This document shows positions 34,724 through 45,771 of a stretch of 64,000 bases of DNA, in pieces. The notes below the pieces were generated by a model. The model was given only the letters and a program-made list of their open reading frames with translations. It did no database searches and was not told where the DNA came from. The stretch is from Mesostigma viride (lineage: Eukaryota > Streptophyta > Mesostigmatophyceae > Mesostigmatales > Mesostigmataceae): positions 530,361 to 594,360 of the forward strand of contig RPFO01000891.1 of assembly GCA_009746045.1 (NCBI GenBank). The letters are read 5' to 3'. The stretch's first letter is position 1. Each line of letters begins with the position of its first letter. A program made the translations under genes and the position numbers.

Positions 34724-35283
34724 GGGGCGTGTGCCTGTGTGTGTTGTGTGCATGTTAATTGTCATGTATTGGTGTTGAGTGTGTGGGGGGGGATGGACGT
34801 GTGTGTTGTGTGTGACTTAGGTGTGTTATGTGTGTGTTGTGTGTGACTTAAGTGTCTTTTGTGTGTGTTGTGTGTGTTGGATGTGTGGTGTGGGTGTGTG
34901 GGTGTGGGTGTGTGGGTGTGGGGGGGGGGTGCCAAGTGTCTTGTGTGTTGGTATTGGGTGTGTGTGGGGGGGTGTACGTGTGTGTTGTGTGTGACTTAGG
35001 TGTGTTTTGTGTGTGTTGTGTGTGATTGACCTAGGTGTGTGTTGCGTGTGTGTGTATGTGTTGTGTGGTGTGTTGTTTGCATGTTAATTGTCATGTGTTG
35101 GTGTTGTGGGGGGGGGGGGATGTACGTGTACGTGTGTTGTGTGTTGGTGTCTTATTTTTAGGTGTTGGTGTGTGTGTCGTGGGTGCAAACATTGTGTGTG
35201 TGTGTGTTAAGTGTGTGTTGGGTGTCTTGTGTTTGGTGTCTTATTTTTAGGTGTTGGTGTGTGTGTCGTGGGTGCAAACATTG

Positions 35284-35314
<31 letters not shown>

Positions 35315-35745
35315 TTGGGTGTCTTGTGTGTTGGTGTCTTGTTTTTAGTAGGTGTTGTGTGTGCGTGTTTTCGGTATGTGTGTTGGGTGTCTTGTGTGTG
35401 TGTCATGGTGTGTGTTTGGGTGTTGTTGTGTGTGCAGTGTTGGGGAATGTGTGTGTGTGTTGGGGCATGTGTGTGTGTGTTGGGGCATGTGTGTCAGTGT
35501 GTGTGTTGTGGCATGTTAATTGTCATGTGTTGGTGTTGTGTGGGGGGGGGGGGATGTACGTGTGTGTTGTGTGTTACTTAGGTGTGTTCTGTGTGTGTTG
35601 CATGGGTGTGTGTGTGTTGGGTGTGTGTTGGCTGTCTTGTGTGTTGGTGTCTTGTTTTTAGGTGTTGGTGTGTGTCTTGGGTGCAAACATAGCGTGTGTG
35701 TGTTGGGTGTCAGTGTTGTTCGTGTGTGTATGAAAATGTAGAAAA
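34216..35745. repeat. Telomere-like CCTAAACCC patch then TG-rich low-complexity tract
   Basis: TTAAACCCTAAACCCCTACA (34225-34244) is followed by about 1.5 kb dominated by TGTGTG, GTTGGGTG and GTGTCTTGTGTGTTGGTG motifs with partly repeated ~100-bp blocks (GTTGGTGTGTGTCGTGGGTG near 35163 and 35254). The Cys/Val-rich frames are artefacts. Confidence 0.85.
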
Positions 35746-35819
35746 TTGTTATGTTTGACGATAGTCATAGTGTACTACTAAAAACTTGTACATACATATG
35801 CTGCACTAGTAAATCGTTT

Positions 35820-36115
35820 CTGATAAAAAAACTGATAACCCTGATAAACGCCTGATAAAACTGATAAACGCCTGATAAAAAAATCCTAGTGACTGATAAA
35901 CGCTGATAAACGCTGATAAACGCTGATAAACGCTGATAATATCAGGACGCGTGGTTGATAAATCCTGATAATTCCTGATATGTGCCAAAAACTGATTTTT
36001 TTACAGAAGTTTTATCAGGCTTTTGTCAGGAGCATGAAACCAACCTGACAAATCTGAAAAAAAGCACTGATATACTGGACGGGACTGACAAAGCAACTCA
36101 CGGCACTGACAAAAC
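35820..36115. repeat. Left subterminal TGATAAA repeat array
   Basis: More than ten copies of CTGATAAA(C)GC or CTGATAA, some inverted (TTTTATCAGG at 36010), with CTGACAAA variants to about 36115. Confidence 0.9.
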
Positions 36116-37018
36116 TGATGAACTGTGCGGCAACACAGCATGCATGCACTCACATCATGCAATTAAGCCGCGACGCTGCGTCTAAGTGTCCACGGTAATT
36201 CCCGGGTATAAAAATGACTGAAATTTGCGCGAGGTGCATGTTGAGTTGTGTCAAAGGCTATGGTGCTTGAAAATTTATTGTGCACGGATCACGAAGCCAT
36301 TTGGCCCCGGATTTCTCTTGTTCGATCGGCATTGACGTAAGAAAATTTATTCTGCCAAAAAAAAGGCGGCAAACTGTTATTTATTCATTGGCTACGAGGG
36401 GAAACACGCAGCTGGCCAGTTTGCTCATGATCACGGCTCGAGTGCACCGACCCGTGCGGCTTCAAGGTAACCTCTAGAGCAGATAAAGACGCTTGCAACG
36501 TATCCCCACACTTTCTAACGATTCCTAACATCATTTCCCAGAAAGAGTGTCTGTTTTCCGTTAATTTTGCGTTTCCATGTTGCACGCAAATTTTCCGAAA
36601 AAGTCAGATTTATAGGAGCGCTGACAGGGGCAACCATGTATGTCGTGGATTTATTCGCTTTTACGCCATTTCTTGCAGATTTGTGACTTCCCTTGGGGGG
36701 AGCAACATTGTCCGCTGCATGTACTGCGGGCGGGGCTAGCTGCCGATTTCTTAGGTGTGCCCGGGGTGCGAGAGAAGCAGCATCTACTGGTTTCTATCGT
36801 TGTAACCCGCTTTTAACCGGCGTGTTGTAGTGGTTTAAGCGTGCGGCGACGGGCGAAAAGAACTCTTACCCTGCCGCCATGGCCTGAGGAGGCACTCCGA
36901 CAAGGACTGGGGCGGGCGGGCAAAATAAAACGCGACAGTGCCCGCACCCCGCCGGCGCACCCCGGCGAACAAGACAAAGCGCACCGTCCCCCCTGGGCCC
37001 ATCGCTGCCGTCGCCGGG
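36116..37018. other. No supported gene
   Basis: Mixed-composition sequence. The open frames are short and unsupported. Confidence 0.4.
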
Positions 37019-37832
37019 CGGGGAGGGAGGGAGGGAGGGAGGGAGGGAGGGAGGGAGGGAGGGAGGGAGGGAGGGAGGAGGGAGGGAGGGAGAGGGAGAG
37101 GGAGAGGGAGAGGGAGAGGGAGAGGGAGAGGGAGGGAGGAGGGAGGGAGGGAGGGAGGGAGGGAGGGAGGGAGGAGGGAGGAGGGAGGGAGGGGGAGGGA
37201 GGGAGGGAGGAGGGAGGGAGGGAGGGAGGGAGGAGGGAGGGAGGGGGGGGGAGGGAGACGGAGAGGGAGAAAGGGACGGAGGGAGGGAGGGAGGAGGGAG
37301 GGAGGGAGGGAGGAGGGAGGGAGGGAGGAGAGGAGAGGGAGGAGGGAGGGAGGAGGGAGGGAGGGAGGGAGGGAGGGAGGAGGGAGGGAGGGAGGGAGGA
37401 GGGAGGAGGGAGGGAGGAGGAGGGAGGGAGGGAGGGAGGGAGGGAGGGAGGGACGGAGGGACGGAGGGAGGGAGGGAAGCAGGGAGGGAGGGAGGGAGGG
37501 AGGGAGGGAGGGAGGAGGAGGGAGGGACGGAGGACGGAGGGACGGAGGGACGGAGGGAGGGAGGGAGGGAGGAGGGAGGGAGGGAGGGAGGGAGGGAGGG
37601 AGGGAGGGGAGGGAGGGAGGAGGGAGGGAGGAGGGAGGGAGGGAGGGAGGAGGGAGGGAGGAGGGAGGGAGGGAGGAGGGAGGGAGGGAGGGAGGAGGGA
37701 GGGAGGGAGGAGGGAGGACGGAGGGAGGGAGGTAGGGAGGAGGAGGAGGTAGGGAGACGGAGGGACGGAGGACGGAGGGACGGAGGGACGGAGGGACGGA
37801 GGGAGGGAGGGAGGGAGGAGGAGGAGGGAGGG
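37019..37832. repeat. Purine-only GGGA/GGAG tract
   Basis: About 810 bp of GGGA, GGAGGA and GAGAGG repeats with occasional GGAC; nearly every base on the plus strand is a purine. It is followed by a GGGTGGGTGG tract to about 37985. The reported RE/GGR-rich frames are artefacts. Confidence 0.97.
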
Positions 37833-37839
37833 CGTGCAT

Positions 37840-37990
37840 GGTTATACGGGTGGGTGGGTGGGGTGGGTGGTGGGTGGGTGGTGGGTGGTGGGTGTGGTGG
37901 GTGGGTGGGTGGGTGGGTGGGTGGTGGGTGGGTGGTGGCTGGTGGCTGGGTGGGTGTGTGGGTCCCTGGGTAGGTGGGTTGGGAAGGTGT
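37840..37990. repeat. GGGT low-complexity tract
   Basis: GGGTGGGTGGTGGGTGGG-type sequence with strong G-quadruplex potential. Confidence 0.9.
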
Positions 37991-38535
37991 GCTTTTTATT
38001 ATGATGATTAGCTAGTAAGTTACATGTGTGTTATTGGTGCACATGCTGACGTTGTATCATGGGCGTGTGCCCCTAAGTCTGCCTTCCTGCAATGTCATAT
38101 AAAATATAGTAGTATAATGTAGATGTGTTGTTGGGATCCTGACTATATATCCCAAACTGGAATGATTGACATGCAACTATGAGATTAAGCCCTTGAAAAA
38201 CAATTACTAGGAACTGCATTTGCAGTTCTATGTTTGCTAGCATTTGTCACCTATTTGTCATGCAAACAGTCTGAATTTATTGTGGGCATGCTGTATGGGA
38301 TGTGTTTAGAACATGTGCAAAGTTCTAGGCCCAACTGAGGTCATTTGGTGTTCTGATACATGCATACATGCCAGAAAGTGCCGAAAATACGGTATTTTAT
38401 GCTAGCAAATGTCACCATGTTTCCATGCTGCCAAATCCCAAATTTTTAATTTGACCACATGGGATCATACCAAATCTGATAAGGAACCTTGGTGCCAAAT
38501 TTGTGGTCAAACTGACCATTATTCCATCTCCTACT
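37991..38535. other. No supported gene
   Basis: AT-rich sequence without repeats or convincing frames. GCTAGCA(A/T)(T/A)TGTCACC occurs twice (near 38235 and 38402). Confidence 0.4.
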
Positions 38536-39570
38536 AATTTTTAGGGGAAGAAAATGGGTTTTCGAATTGATGTGCTGATGAAGGCATGACATTCACACCA
38601 TGAGACAAGGCACGGCTTGTCAATGCCATGATGTAGGGTAGAGTTGATGTTGATGGATTTTGTAGATAGATATGGTAGATAGATGTTGTAGATAGATTAG
38701 ACCGGTAGGACTGGTTGCACCCATCCATCGATCCATCGGGGTTAATGCTCCGTGACTCCCCAACGGGAGCACGAGTCTAATTAATTAATTAATTAATGTG
38801 CACAAAATTAATTAATTAATTAACTAGCTTATTAATTAATTGGCGTGTCACGAGTTGAATACAAAATTTAAACTGATGAATTGGCGTCTCCGCATGTGCA
38901 GAGGACATGCATGGGGTGCTAGTCCTCTTTAAGTGATTTGGAGAAAGATGATGGACATGGCCACGTGGGCCCATGGTCATGAATTTATTGATTAATTAAT
39001 AGACACGTGACTGTGCAGGTCATAGAGGCCAACAAGCCCCATGCAGTGGGGAAGGAACGTGTTTTCAAACGAGGGCGGCATGCCAACCAAGACCCCTAGG
39101 GTCGCGACCATCACAAAGAGAACATAGAACTGTTTTGTAGATAGCTTTGACCGGTAGGATTGCGTGCACCCCTCCCTCCCCCTCCCTCCCTCCCTCCCTC
39201 CCTCCCTCCCTCCCTCCCTCCCTCCCTCCCTCCCTCCCTCCCTCCCTCCTCCCTCCCTCCCTCCCTCCCTCCCTCCCTCCCTCCCTCCCTCCCTCCCTCC
39301 CTCCCTCCCTCCATCCATCCACCCTAAACCCTCCCTCCCTCCCTCCCTCCCTCCCTCCCTCCCTCCCTCCTCCCTCCCTCCCTCCCTCCCTCCCTCCCTC
39401 CCTCCCTCCCTCCCTCCCTCCCTCCCTCCCTCCCTCCACCCTAAACCCTCCCTCCCTCCCTTCCTCCCTCCATCCATCCGGGTTAATGCTCCGTGATGTC
39501 CCAGTGGAAGCACGAGTTTAATTATATAATTGTGTGTGCATGGGCAAAAGCTGGCTAACTCAATCAAAAG
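38536..39570. repeat. Diverged direct repeat pair around a CCCT tract
   Basis: GACCGGTAGGA(C/T)TG, CATCCATC and GGGTTAATGCTCCGTGA followed by GCACGAGT(C/T)TAATTA occur at about 38700-38790 and again at about 39148-39525, but in the second copy the short CCATC part is expanded into 300 bp of CCCT. A (TTAA)n patch lies at 38779-38842. Confidence 0.75.
39166..39478. repeat. CCCT pyrimidine tract
   Basis: (CCCT)n with two CCACCCTAAACCCT interruptions (39321, 39437). It is the opposite strand sense of the GGGA tract at 37.0-37.8 kb within the same putative element. Confidence 0.97.
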
Positions 39571-40080
39571 ACGTGATAATAATTTAGTACTTAATAAGTT
39601 AATTAATAAGACATGTGCACCGTGTGTACAACAGGCATCAGTAATCACCGATAAGTAAACCACGGCAACCACGATGTTAGATCATGGATCCAAGTCGACA
39701 AAGCTGCTGTCACGGTATCCTACATGTCCTAACCCCTGACACGCGGGAGGGGCACCGTGTTCCGTGGTGTCCCTGGAGCGTTCTCTGGGCAAGGCCTGGA
39801 AACAAAAGGCCGAGCATTGCGAAACAACTCCTCCACTTCAGACATCCTGGGTACCGGGAAAGCAAGGGGGCCCAACCTTTTGGTGTGGTAATAGACATTG
39901 TGACACAAGTTAAATAGCCCTGAATCCACAACCCGGCGACAGGTCCTGTCTGTTGGTCGACATTTTTCTTTTGCAGCTGGCCATTGTAGGTAGGTATGAA
40001 TGATCTCGATGCTGTCAATTACGATGATACACGAGGTAGTCTATACCTAGGATCGAGAGCTTCTTCTTGTATGGCAATGC
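39571..40080. other. No supported gene
   Basis: Short open frames only (39684-40018), with overlapping frames on both strands and no motif. Confidence 0.35.
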
Positions 40081-40085
40081 CGGCT

Positions 40086-40720
40086 GGGCGATGACGGTGA
40101 CGGCCGTCACCGTCATCGCCCTCGACGGGCGTGATGAAAAGTACCTGGTTGATAGGCGGCAGCTATTCACAATATAGGCCGTTTTTTATTACTCCGAATA
40201 AAGAGTTAAGAGGTTGGCCCTCGGCAGGGCGATGACGGGGCGCTGACGGGGCGATGACGGGGCGATGACGGGGCGTTCACGCGCGTGATGAATACAACCT
40301 GTTTGATAGGCAGCGGCTATTGGTAATATACTTTGTTGATTAAGAGAAGAGTTTAGATGTTGGCCCGTCGAGGGCGATGACGGTGACGGCCGTCACCGTC
40401 ATCGCCCTCGACGGGCGTGATGAAAAGTACCTGGTTGATAGGCGGCAGCTATTCACAATATAGGCCGTTTTTTATTACTCCGAATAAAGAGTTAAGAGGT
40501 TGGCCCTCGGCAGGGCGATGACGGGGCGCTGACGGGGCGATGACGGGGCGATGACGGGGCGTTCACGCGCGTGATGAATACAACCTGTTTGATAGGCAGC
40601 GGCTATTGGTAATATACTTTGTTGATTAAGAGAAGAGTTTAGATGTTGGCCCGTCGAGGGCGATGACGGTGACGAGCGTCACCGTCATCGCCCTCGACGG
40701 GCGTGATGAAAAGCCCATGT
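40086..40720. repeat. 286-bp tandem repeat with long perfect palindromes
   Basis: GTGATGAAAA occurs at 40131, 40417 and 40703, giving a 286-bp period for two full units and a partial. Each junction holds a long palindrome centred on GACGGCCGTC: 36 bp perfect (40086-40121), 52 bp perfect (40364-40415), and 52 bp with one mismatched pair at the centre (40650-40701). Between them is a GATGACGGGGC repeat. Confidence 0.93.
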
Positions 40721-40795
40721 TTTATATGCGGTAGCTATTGGTAGTCCGTAGTATATAGGTCGTTGACTATCACTCCGAATAAAGAGTTAACAGGT

Positions 40796-41177
40796 TAAGT
40801 GTCGGCGCTTGCATACTGTACATATGTTATGTAGTGGCGTGATCCACAACGTCGTTGTGGGTCACTTTACTACATACAGTGCATACAGTGCCTTAGCGTG
40901 TGGCAGTAGACCGAAGTGCACCCGGCGTGTACACCCGTGTACACCCGGAGTGTACACCCGTGTGCACCCACTTCGTTGTGGGTCACGCCACTACATACAG
41001 TGCATACAGTGCCTTAGCGTGTGGCAGTAGACCGAAGTGCACCCGGCGTGTACACCCGTGTACACCCGGAGTGTACACCCGTGTGTACCCGGGAGTGCAC
41101 TGCGAAGTGGAGCGTGACCCACAACGACGTTGTGGATCACGCCACTCCAAACAGCACATACCAAGCGCCGACACTTA
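40796..41177. mobile_element. Fold-back element with ~70-bp inverted ends
   Basis: The left end AAGTGTCGGCGCTTG...TAGTGGCGTGATCCACAACG...GTTGTGGGTCAC (40796-40867) mirrors the right end ending CAAGCGCCGACACTT (41110-41177). The centre is a ~125-bp unit twice repeated with CCGGCGTGTACACCCGTGT strings. A related multi-copy cluster lies at 52600-52985. There is no coding capacity; a non-autonomous inverted-repeat element is inferred. Confidence 0.65.
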
Positions 41178-41780
41178 GCGTATAGTCTCAAAAAAAAAAA
41201 AAACAGCTATAAAGTACGCAGCGCGGCGCGACTGCACCGGCCCCTAGAAGATATAGTTGTGTGTATCCCTTGGAGCTAAGCCACACCGACTCTATCTACC
41301 AGTAACAACCCGTGGTCAGTTTCAAACCGAACATGGATTGGCTCCTTACTCCGTGACCTCTAGTCGGGTTCGTACGCGGTATCATTGAACACAGCGGTCG
41401 ATACGTGGTACCTCTTCACCTAATGATATTCCTATTGGTTAATAAAAATACCCATTTACCCGGAACACAGCGGTGCTTCTTTCTTACTTGACGCCAATAG
41501 AACCTCTGCCTGTGCTGCCGGCGCCACTGACTGACTGGCGAGGGGGAGCTGCTTTACAATCTTTCCGTGGAACACCTTACGCGGCAACCCTTCAAGTCGC
41601 AAATTTTTCGCGGTGCTTTGAATTTGGCCGTCCGATCCCTGCCGATCTACGGTCACTAGCTACGCGTCCGCAAGTGCGTCCCCGTTGATGGAAAGAGCAA
41701 GGTGACTGTTGCCGCAAGGCCTTTAGTTCGCGAAGTCCCTCAATAGTCGTTGGTGGATATCCCTATGCGCGCGGATTCAA
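41178..41780. other. Upstream region of the spliced gene, no feature fixed
   Basis: An A13 tract lies at 41192 and a TATAAAG-type string at 41209. No coding frame is supported. It could hold the promoter of the downstream gene, but that is position only. Confidence 0.35.
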
Positions 41781-43631
41781 ATGGCATTGGTAAGAGTCAC
41801 GGCGGATCAGGCGGTATGGAACAGATTCAACGATGCCCTTGACGACGAAGCGCGCCCACAACACGCGAGTAAAGATGACTGGGAGGAGGTAGCAAAAAAG
41901 GTGATACACAGTAATTCAAAAAAATATCTGAACGAGAGATATAGCAAGAAGGAACAAGACGCGACCCTGCTGGCGGCAGTAGTTAAACGATGCGTGACCA
42001 TCTGCCCTTTTATATCCACCCACCTTTTCAGACAGTACAGTGACGCCAAGGAGGCCTACGCCGACCTTGTAGACAAGAGTGGCTTTAAAGCACCGGAGCC
42101 AGAGACTGCGAGCTTATACGTGGAGAGAGTGATCTCTCGCCGCCTGTCGGTCAGGAAGAATGAGCATAGTAAGGCGGAGCAGGCTAGGGCCGCCAGACAA
42201 GAGGCTGACGCAACAAAGGGCCTGAAAAGACGGCCGTTGGGCAGCATCGTGATGAACCAGGACGCCAGCCAGGTAAACTCGGTTCGTAATGTTCCCAAAT
42301 GCAGCAGCATGGTTGAATTTAATCCACCGCAATTTGCGTTACCACTGATATTCTGTTCGATGCTACGTTTGGACTTCGTCTTTCATATCCCTTCTTTACC
42401 ACAATGCTGCAGCAGGGTGCCAAACAGCCGCTACTAAAACGAAAGCAGCCGTCGCCTCCGGCGATCATGCCGCGGCCGCAGGGCCTGACTCCCTCGACTC
42501 CGACAAGTTCAGCGCTGTCGGCAGCCCAGGAGGCTCAGATTGCCGCTCTTTACGCACAGATTGACAGCATCCGTAGTGGCGGCCTCGCTTCTGCTACATT
42601 CGGAGCAGTGTCCCCACCGCCTCCAGTGCCAGGCTTTGAAGGTATATTCGTCTGGAATGGTGTATCCTGCCAGTACGTATACAGGCATGCTTAAATGTGA
42701 ATTCTTGGTCGTCTATTGTTTTTTCAGCTGCACATTTCGGCTTTCCTTACAGCAATTGTTTCATCCACAAATGCGTTATTACTACATTTCTTCATCCTAC
42801 CGGCTATACCGGAATGGAACTATGCATTAGGTAAGTTCTTTAGGTAAATACTTTTGCCCTTTTCCAACAACTGTGTGAAAGTGACCCCCCGTGGGGGCGG
42901 AGGGTCCAGGGGGAGTTTGAGGCTGCATAGGCTCTGGGAGGGTAGCTCACGTAAATGACGTTGGTTTCCCAACCTCATATCCCATGCTGCTGTGCCATGC
43001 CCACCAATGCAACTCCAAACTTCCAACCCTGCCCCCATCCCCTCTTTCAGTGGAGCCCGTTGCCGACAAGGCCGGATCGGTGGTGCTGGCCGCTGTGCAC
43101 TGTGCCGGTAAGAGATGCGTTGGATATTTTTGTTGCGCATACTCTTTGATACTTTCAGTGTGTAAGCATAGTACGTGCAAGCATTTTTCTCTAAGTGAAG
43201 TCCACAGCGTTGTATTTGTTCATGTGTATGGCTGAGATGGTTTTTTGGCGTGCAGGGTCAAGTGGTGTGATGTGCTCGCTTGAATGCTTATTCTCATTGC
43301 AACTTGGTTCGTCCTTTCACCACCCTGACTCCTGTCACATGGTCATATACTCGTGAATCTGATTGCATGCTATAACCTGTGCCTGGAGGGTGCAGAAGCC
43401 ACAAAGGCTCCAGCAAACATCCATCTGCTGAAGCGGTCAAAGAAGGCTGCTGGGCCAACAACACCCGCTGCGCACAAGGCTGCCGCGCCGGCACCGTCTC
43501 CCGCTGAGCACAAGGCCGCCCCGCCACCAGCTCCCGCCGCGCACAAGGCGGCCCCGGCACCGGCTCCCGCTGTGCACAAGGCCGCCCCGGCACTTCCGGC
43601 TCCCGCTGTGCACAAGGCCGGGTCCCAGTAG
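41781..43631 (+). CDS. Four-exon gene, unknown protein with HKAAPAPAP repeats
   Basis: Exons 41781-42272, 42413-42641, 43051-43107 and 43396-43631 join in phase (0, 1, 1) across introns with GTAAAC, GTATAT and GTAAGA donors and CAG acceptors, giving 337 aa ending at TAG. Residues 1-145 are charged and helical (DDWEEVAKKVIHSNSKKYLN; SLYVERVISRRLSVRKNEHS). Exon 2 encodes a basic PLLKRKQPSPP segment, then a short helix (AAQEAQIAALYAQIDSIRSG) and PPPPVPGF. Exons 3-4 encode VADKAGSVVLAAVHCAGEA, a nuclear-signal-like LLKRSKKAAG and four to five Ala/Pro-rich HKAA(P) repeats. No known domain. It lies inside the putative CACTA-like element, so it could be an element-encoded DNA-binding accessory protein or a captured host gene. 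Confidence 0.6.
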
Positions 43632-44235
43632 AAAACTGCCTTTGATGTTGAAAAACATTGCCTACCCATACAACATTTGACAGTGCAACATTTCTTTATT
43701 TTCTTGCAGTGGACTGACTAAAGGCTGTCATGCATTATATGTGTTGCATTGTCAACCCCCTGTCACGCAATTACAGGATCTCGGAAAAGGCAATGAGCTT
43801 CCCATCAATGACAACGTGGTTTCCATCGACCTGCCGGAGGTGACCTCATCAACCGATCAGCTTGTGAACACAAGGCCCTATCCAGGAAGCTGCATGAACA
43901 TGCCATCTGTAAGTATATAGCTGCTGGGCTTTTGCATCTGCATGGTTGTTAAGTGCATGTTTGATTGCTACAAATGCTCCATGTAGAAGACTGCCATTGA
44001 TGTTGCATGCTGTCTTACAATGGACTGACTGTCGGCCATCATGCATTATATGTGTTGCATTGTCACGTGATTGCAGGACCAACCCGCCAGCCCTGCAGCA
44101 GCACTGGCGGAGCAGGGACCTTTGTGTCCCCAAGAAACTGTGGAAGCCCCCCTGTGCTGCCCCGGCAAAGAGCACTCAAGCTAGTTATCTACATGGGGGC
44201 AATCGATTTTGGGATGGCTTAGACATTACAGCATT
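43632..44235 (+). other. Possible further exons, unassigned
   Basis: Two open blocks look exon-like: 43776-43911 (after TTACAG, before GTAAGT; DLGKGNELPINDNVVSIDLPEV) and 44078-44183 (after TTGCAG; DQPASPAAALAEQGPL...HSS stop). They are in phase with each other but not with the upstream gene's stop. GACTGACT(A/G)(A/T)(A/C)GG and TGCATTATATGTGTTGCATT recur ~300 bp apart, so part of this is duplicated sequence. Confidence 0.35.
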
Positions 44236-44239
44236 TGAA

Positions 44240-44370
44240 ATGACATCTGTGCACTGAATTTTAGTCCCTTCAGTAATCTGTGGCACGTTGTGGCCACCAG
44301 CTTGTGTCATAGCCGACGTCTTGAGCCAACCTCACCTTTGAAGCATAAGCTATGCGTCATATTTCAATTA
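44240..44370. repeat. Dispersed repeat segment shared (inverted) with 2970-3095
   Basis: Its reverse complement matches 2970-3095 over about 125 bp with scattered differences, including AGCCGACGTCTTGAG and AGCATAAGCTATGCGTC. Confidence 0.8.
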
Positions 44371-44399
44371 ATTAATGAATCATGGTCCTGTGAAAATTA

Positions 44400-44750
44400 A
44401 TAACTTATCACCCTTGGGTGCTCCTGATTTTTCTGATAACTTATCACCCCTGAGTGCTCCTGATTTTCCTGATAATTTATCACCCCTGAGTGCTCCTGAT
44501 TTTTTCTGATAATTTATCACCCCTGAGTGCTCCTGATTTTTTCTGATAATTTATCACCCCTTTTTTATCAGAAAAATGTCAAAACTGTGCCTTTTTTTAT
44601 CAGTTTTTATCAGTTTTATCAGGGAAAAAAAGCCATTATCAGGCCATTATCAGGCGTTTATCAGGACTTTATCAGGCGTTTATCAGTGTTTATCAGCGTT
44701 TATCAGCGTTTATCAGCGTTTATCAGCGTTTATCAGGTGCAAAAAAAGGG
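44400..44750. repeat. Right subterminal TTTATCA repeat array
   Basis: Four units of about 45 bp with TTTATCACCCCTGAGTGCTC, then TTTATCAG(C/G)G repeats. Opposite orientation to the left array. Confidence 0.92.
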
Positions 44751-44799
44751 AAAACTGACAATGTCAGGGCCCAATTTACTAGTGTGGAATGATTTGATA

Positions 44800-45732
44800 C
44801 ACACGTACATCCACCGCGCACGCAAGGGGCAACTGCACACACACGTACACACACCATGCACGCTTGGGGCGACGGCACTCACATGTACATCCACCGCGCA
44901 CGCAAGGGGCGGCATGCACACACACGTACATCCACCATGCACGCAAGGAGCGGCTGCACTCACATGTACATACACCGCGCATGCAAGGGGCGGTTGCACA
45001 CACACGTACACACACCATGCACGCAAGGGGCGGCTGCACACACACGTACATCCACCGCGCACGCAAGGGGCAACTGCACACACACGTACACACACCATGC
45101 ACGGAAGGGGCGGCTGCACACACATGTACATACACCATGCACGCAAGGGGCGGCTGCACACACGTGTACATACACCATGCACGCAAGGGGCAAGTGCACG
45201 CACACTTACACACACACCGCGCACGCAAGGGGCGGCTGCACACACACGTACATCCACCATGCACGCAAGGGCCGGCTGCACACACACGTACATCCACCGA
45301 GCACGCAAGGGGCAACTGCACACACACGTACATCCACCGCGCACGCAAGGGGCGGCTGCACACACACGTACATCCACCGCGCACGCAAGGGGCGAGTGCA
45401 CACACACGTACATCCACCGCGCACGCAAGGGGCGGCTGCACACACACATACACACCATGCACGCAAGGGCCGGCATGCACACACACGTACATCCACCGCG
45501 CACGCAAGGGGCAACTGCACACACACGTACACACACCGCGCACGCAAGGGGCGAGTGCACACACACGTACATCCACCGCGCACGCAAGGAGCGACTGCAC
45601 ACACACGTACATCCACCGCGCATGCAAGGGCCGGCTGCACACACACGTACATCCACCGCGCACGCAAGGGCCGGCTGCACTCACATGTACATACACCATG
45701 CACGCAAGGGGCCGGCTGAACTCACATGTACA
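44800..45732. repeat. 40-bp CACACACGTACA minisatellite, array 1 (left-truncated)
   Basis: The unit is about CGCGCACGCAAGGGGCGGCT plus GCACACACACGTACATCCAC. About 23 units. The left boundary lies 15 bp from the end of the CACTA-like element and lacks the inverted repeat that bounds the second array, so it was truncated or interrupted there. Confidence 0.95.
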
Positions 45733-45771
45733 TACAGTACCAACCCGCGGTAACGCAACTAGTTACGCAAC

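Larger units (their letters stand above)
35804..44784. mobile_element. Putative ~9.0-kb CACTA-like (EnSpm-type) DNA element
   Basis: The left end reads CACTAGTAAAT (35804-35814) and the right end its exact complement ATTTACTAGTG (44774-44784). Immediately inside both ends are dense arrays of one motif in opposite orientation: CTGATAAACG on the left (35820-36115) and CGTTTATCAG on the right (44400-44750). A CACTA terminus with many subterminal short repeats is the signature of the CACTA superfamily. Against it: no clean 3-bp target duplication (CTG left, TGG right) and no recognisable TNPD-type transposase. It would be non-autonomous or carry an unfamiliar gene. It contains a spliced unknown gene at 41781-43631 and several structured repeats. 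Confidence 0.55.

Noticed and set aside
34270-35741. Cys/Val-rich secreted-looking proteins
   Set aside because: Products of TGTG repeats in all frames.
36841-37839. Arg/Glu/Gly-rich 300-aa proteins
   Set aside because: Purine microsatellite frames on both strands.
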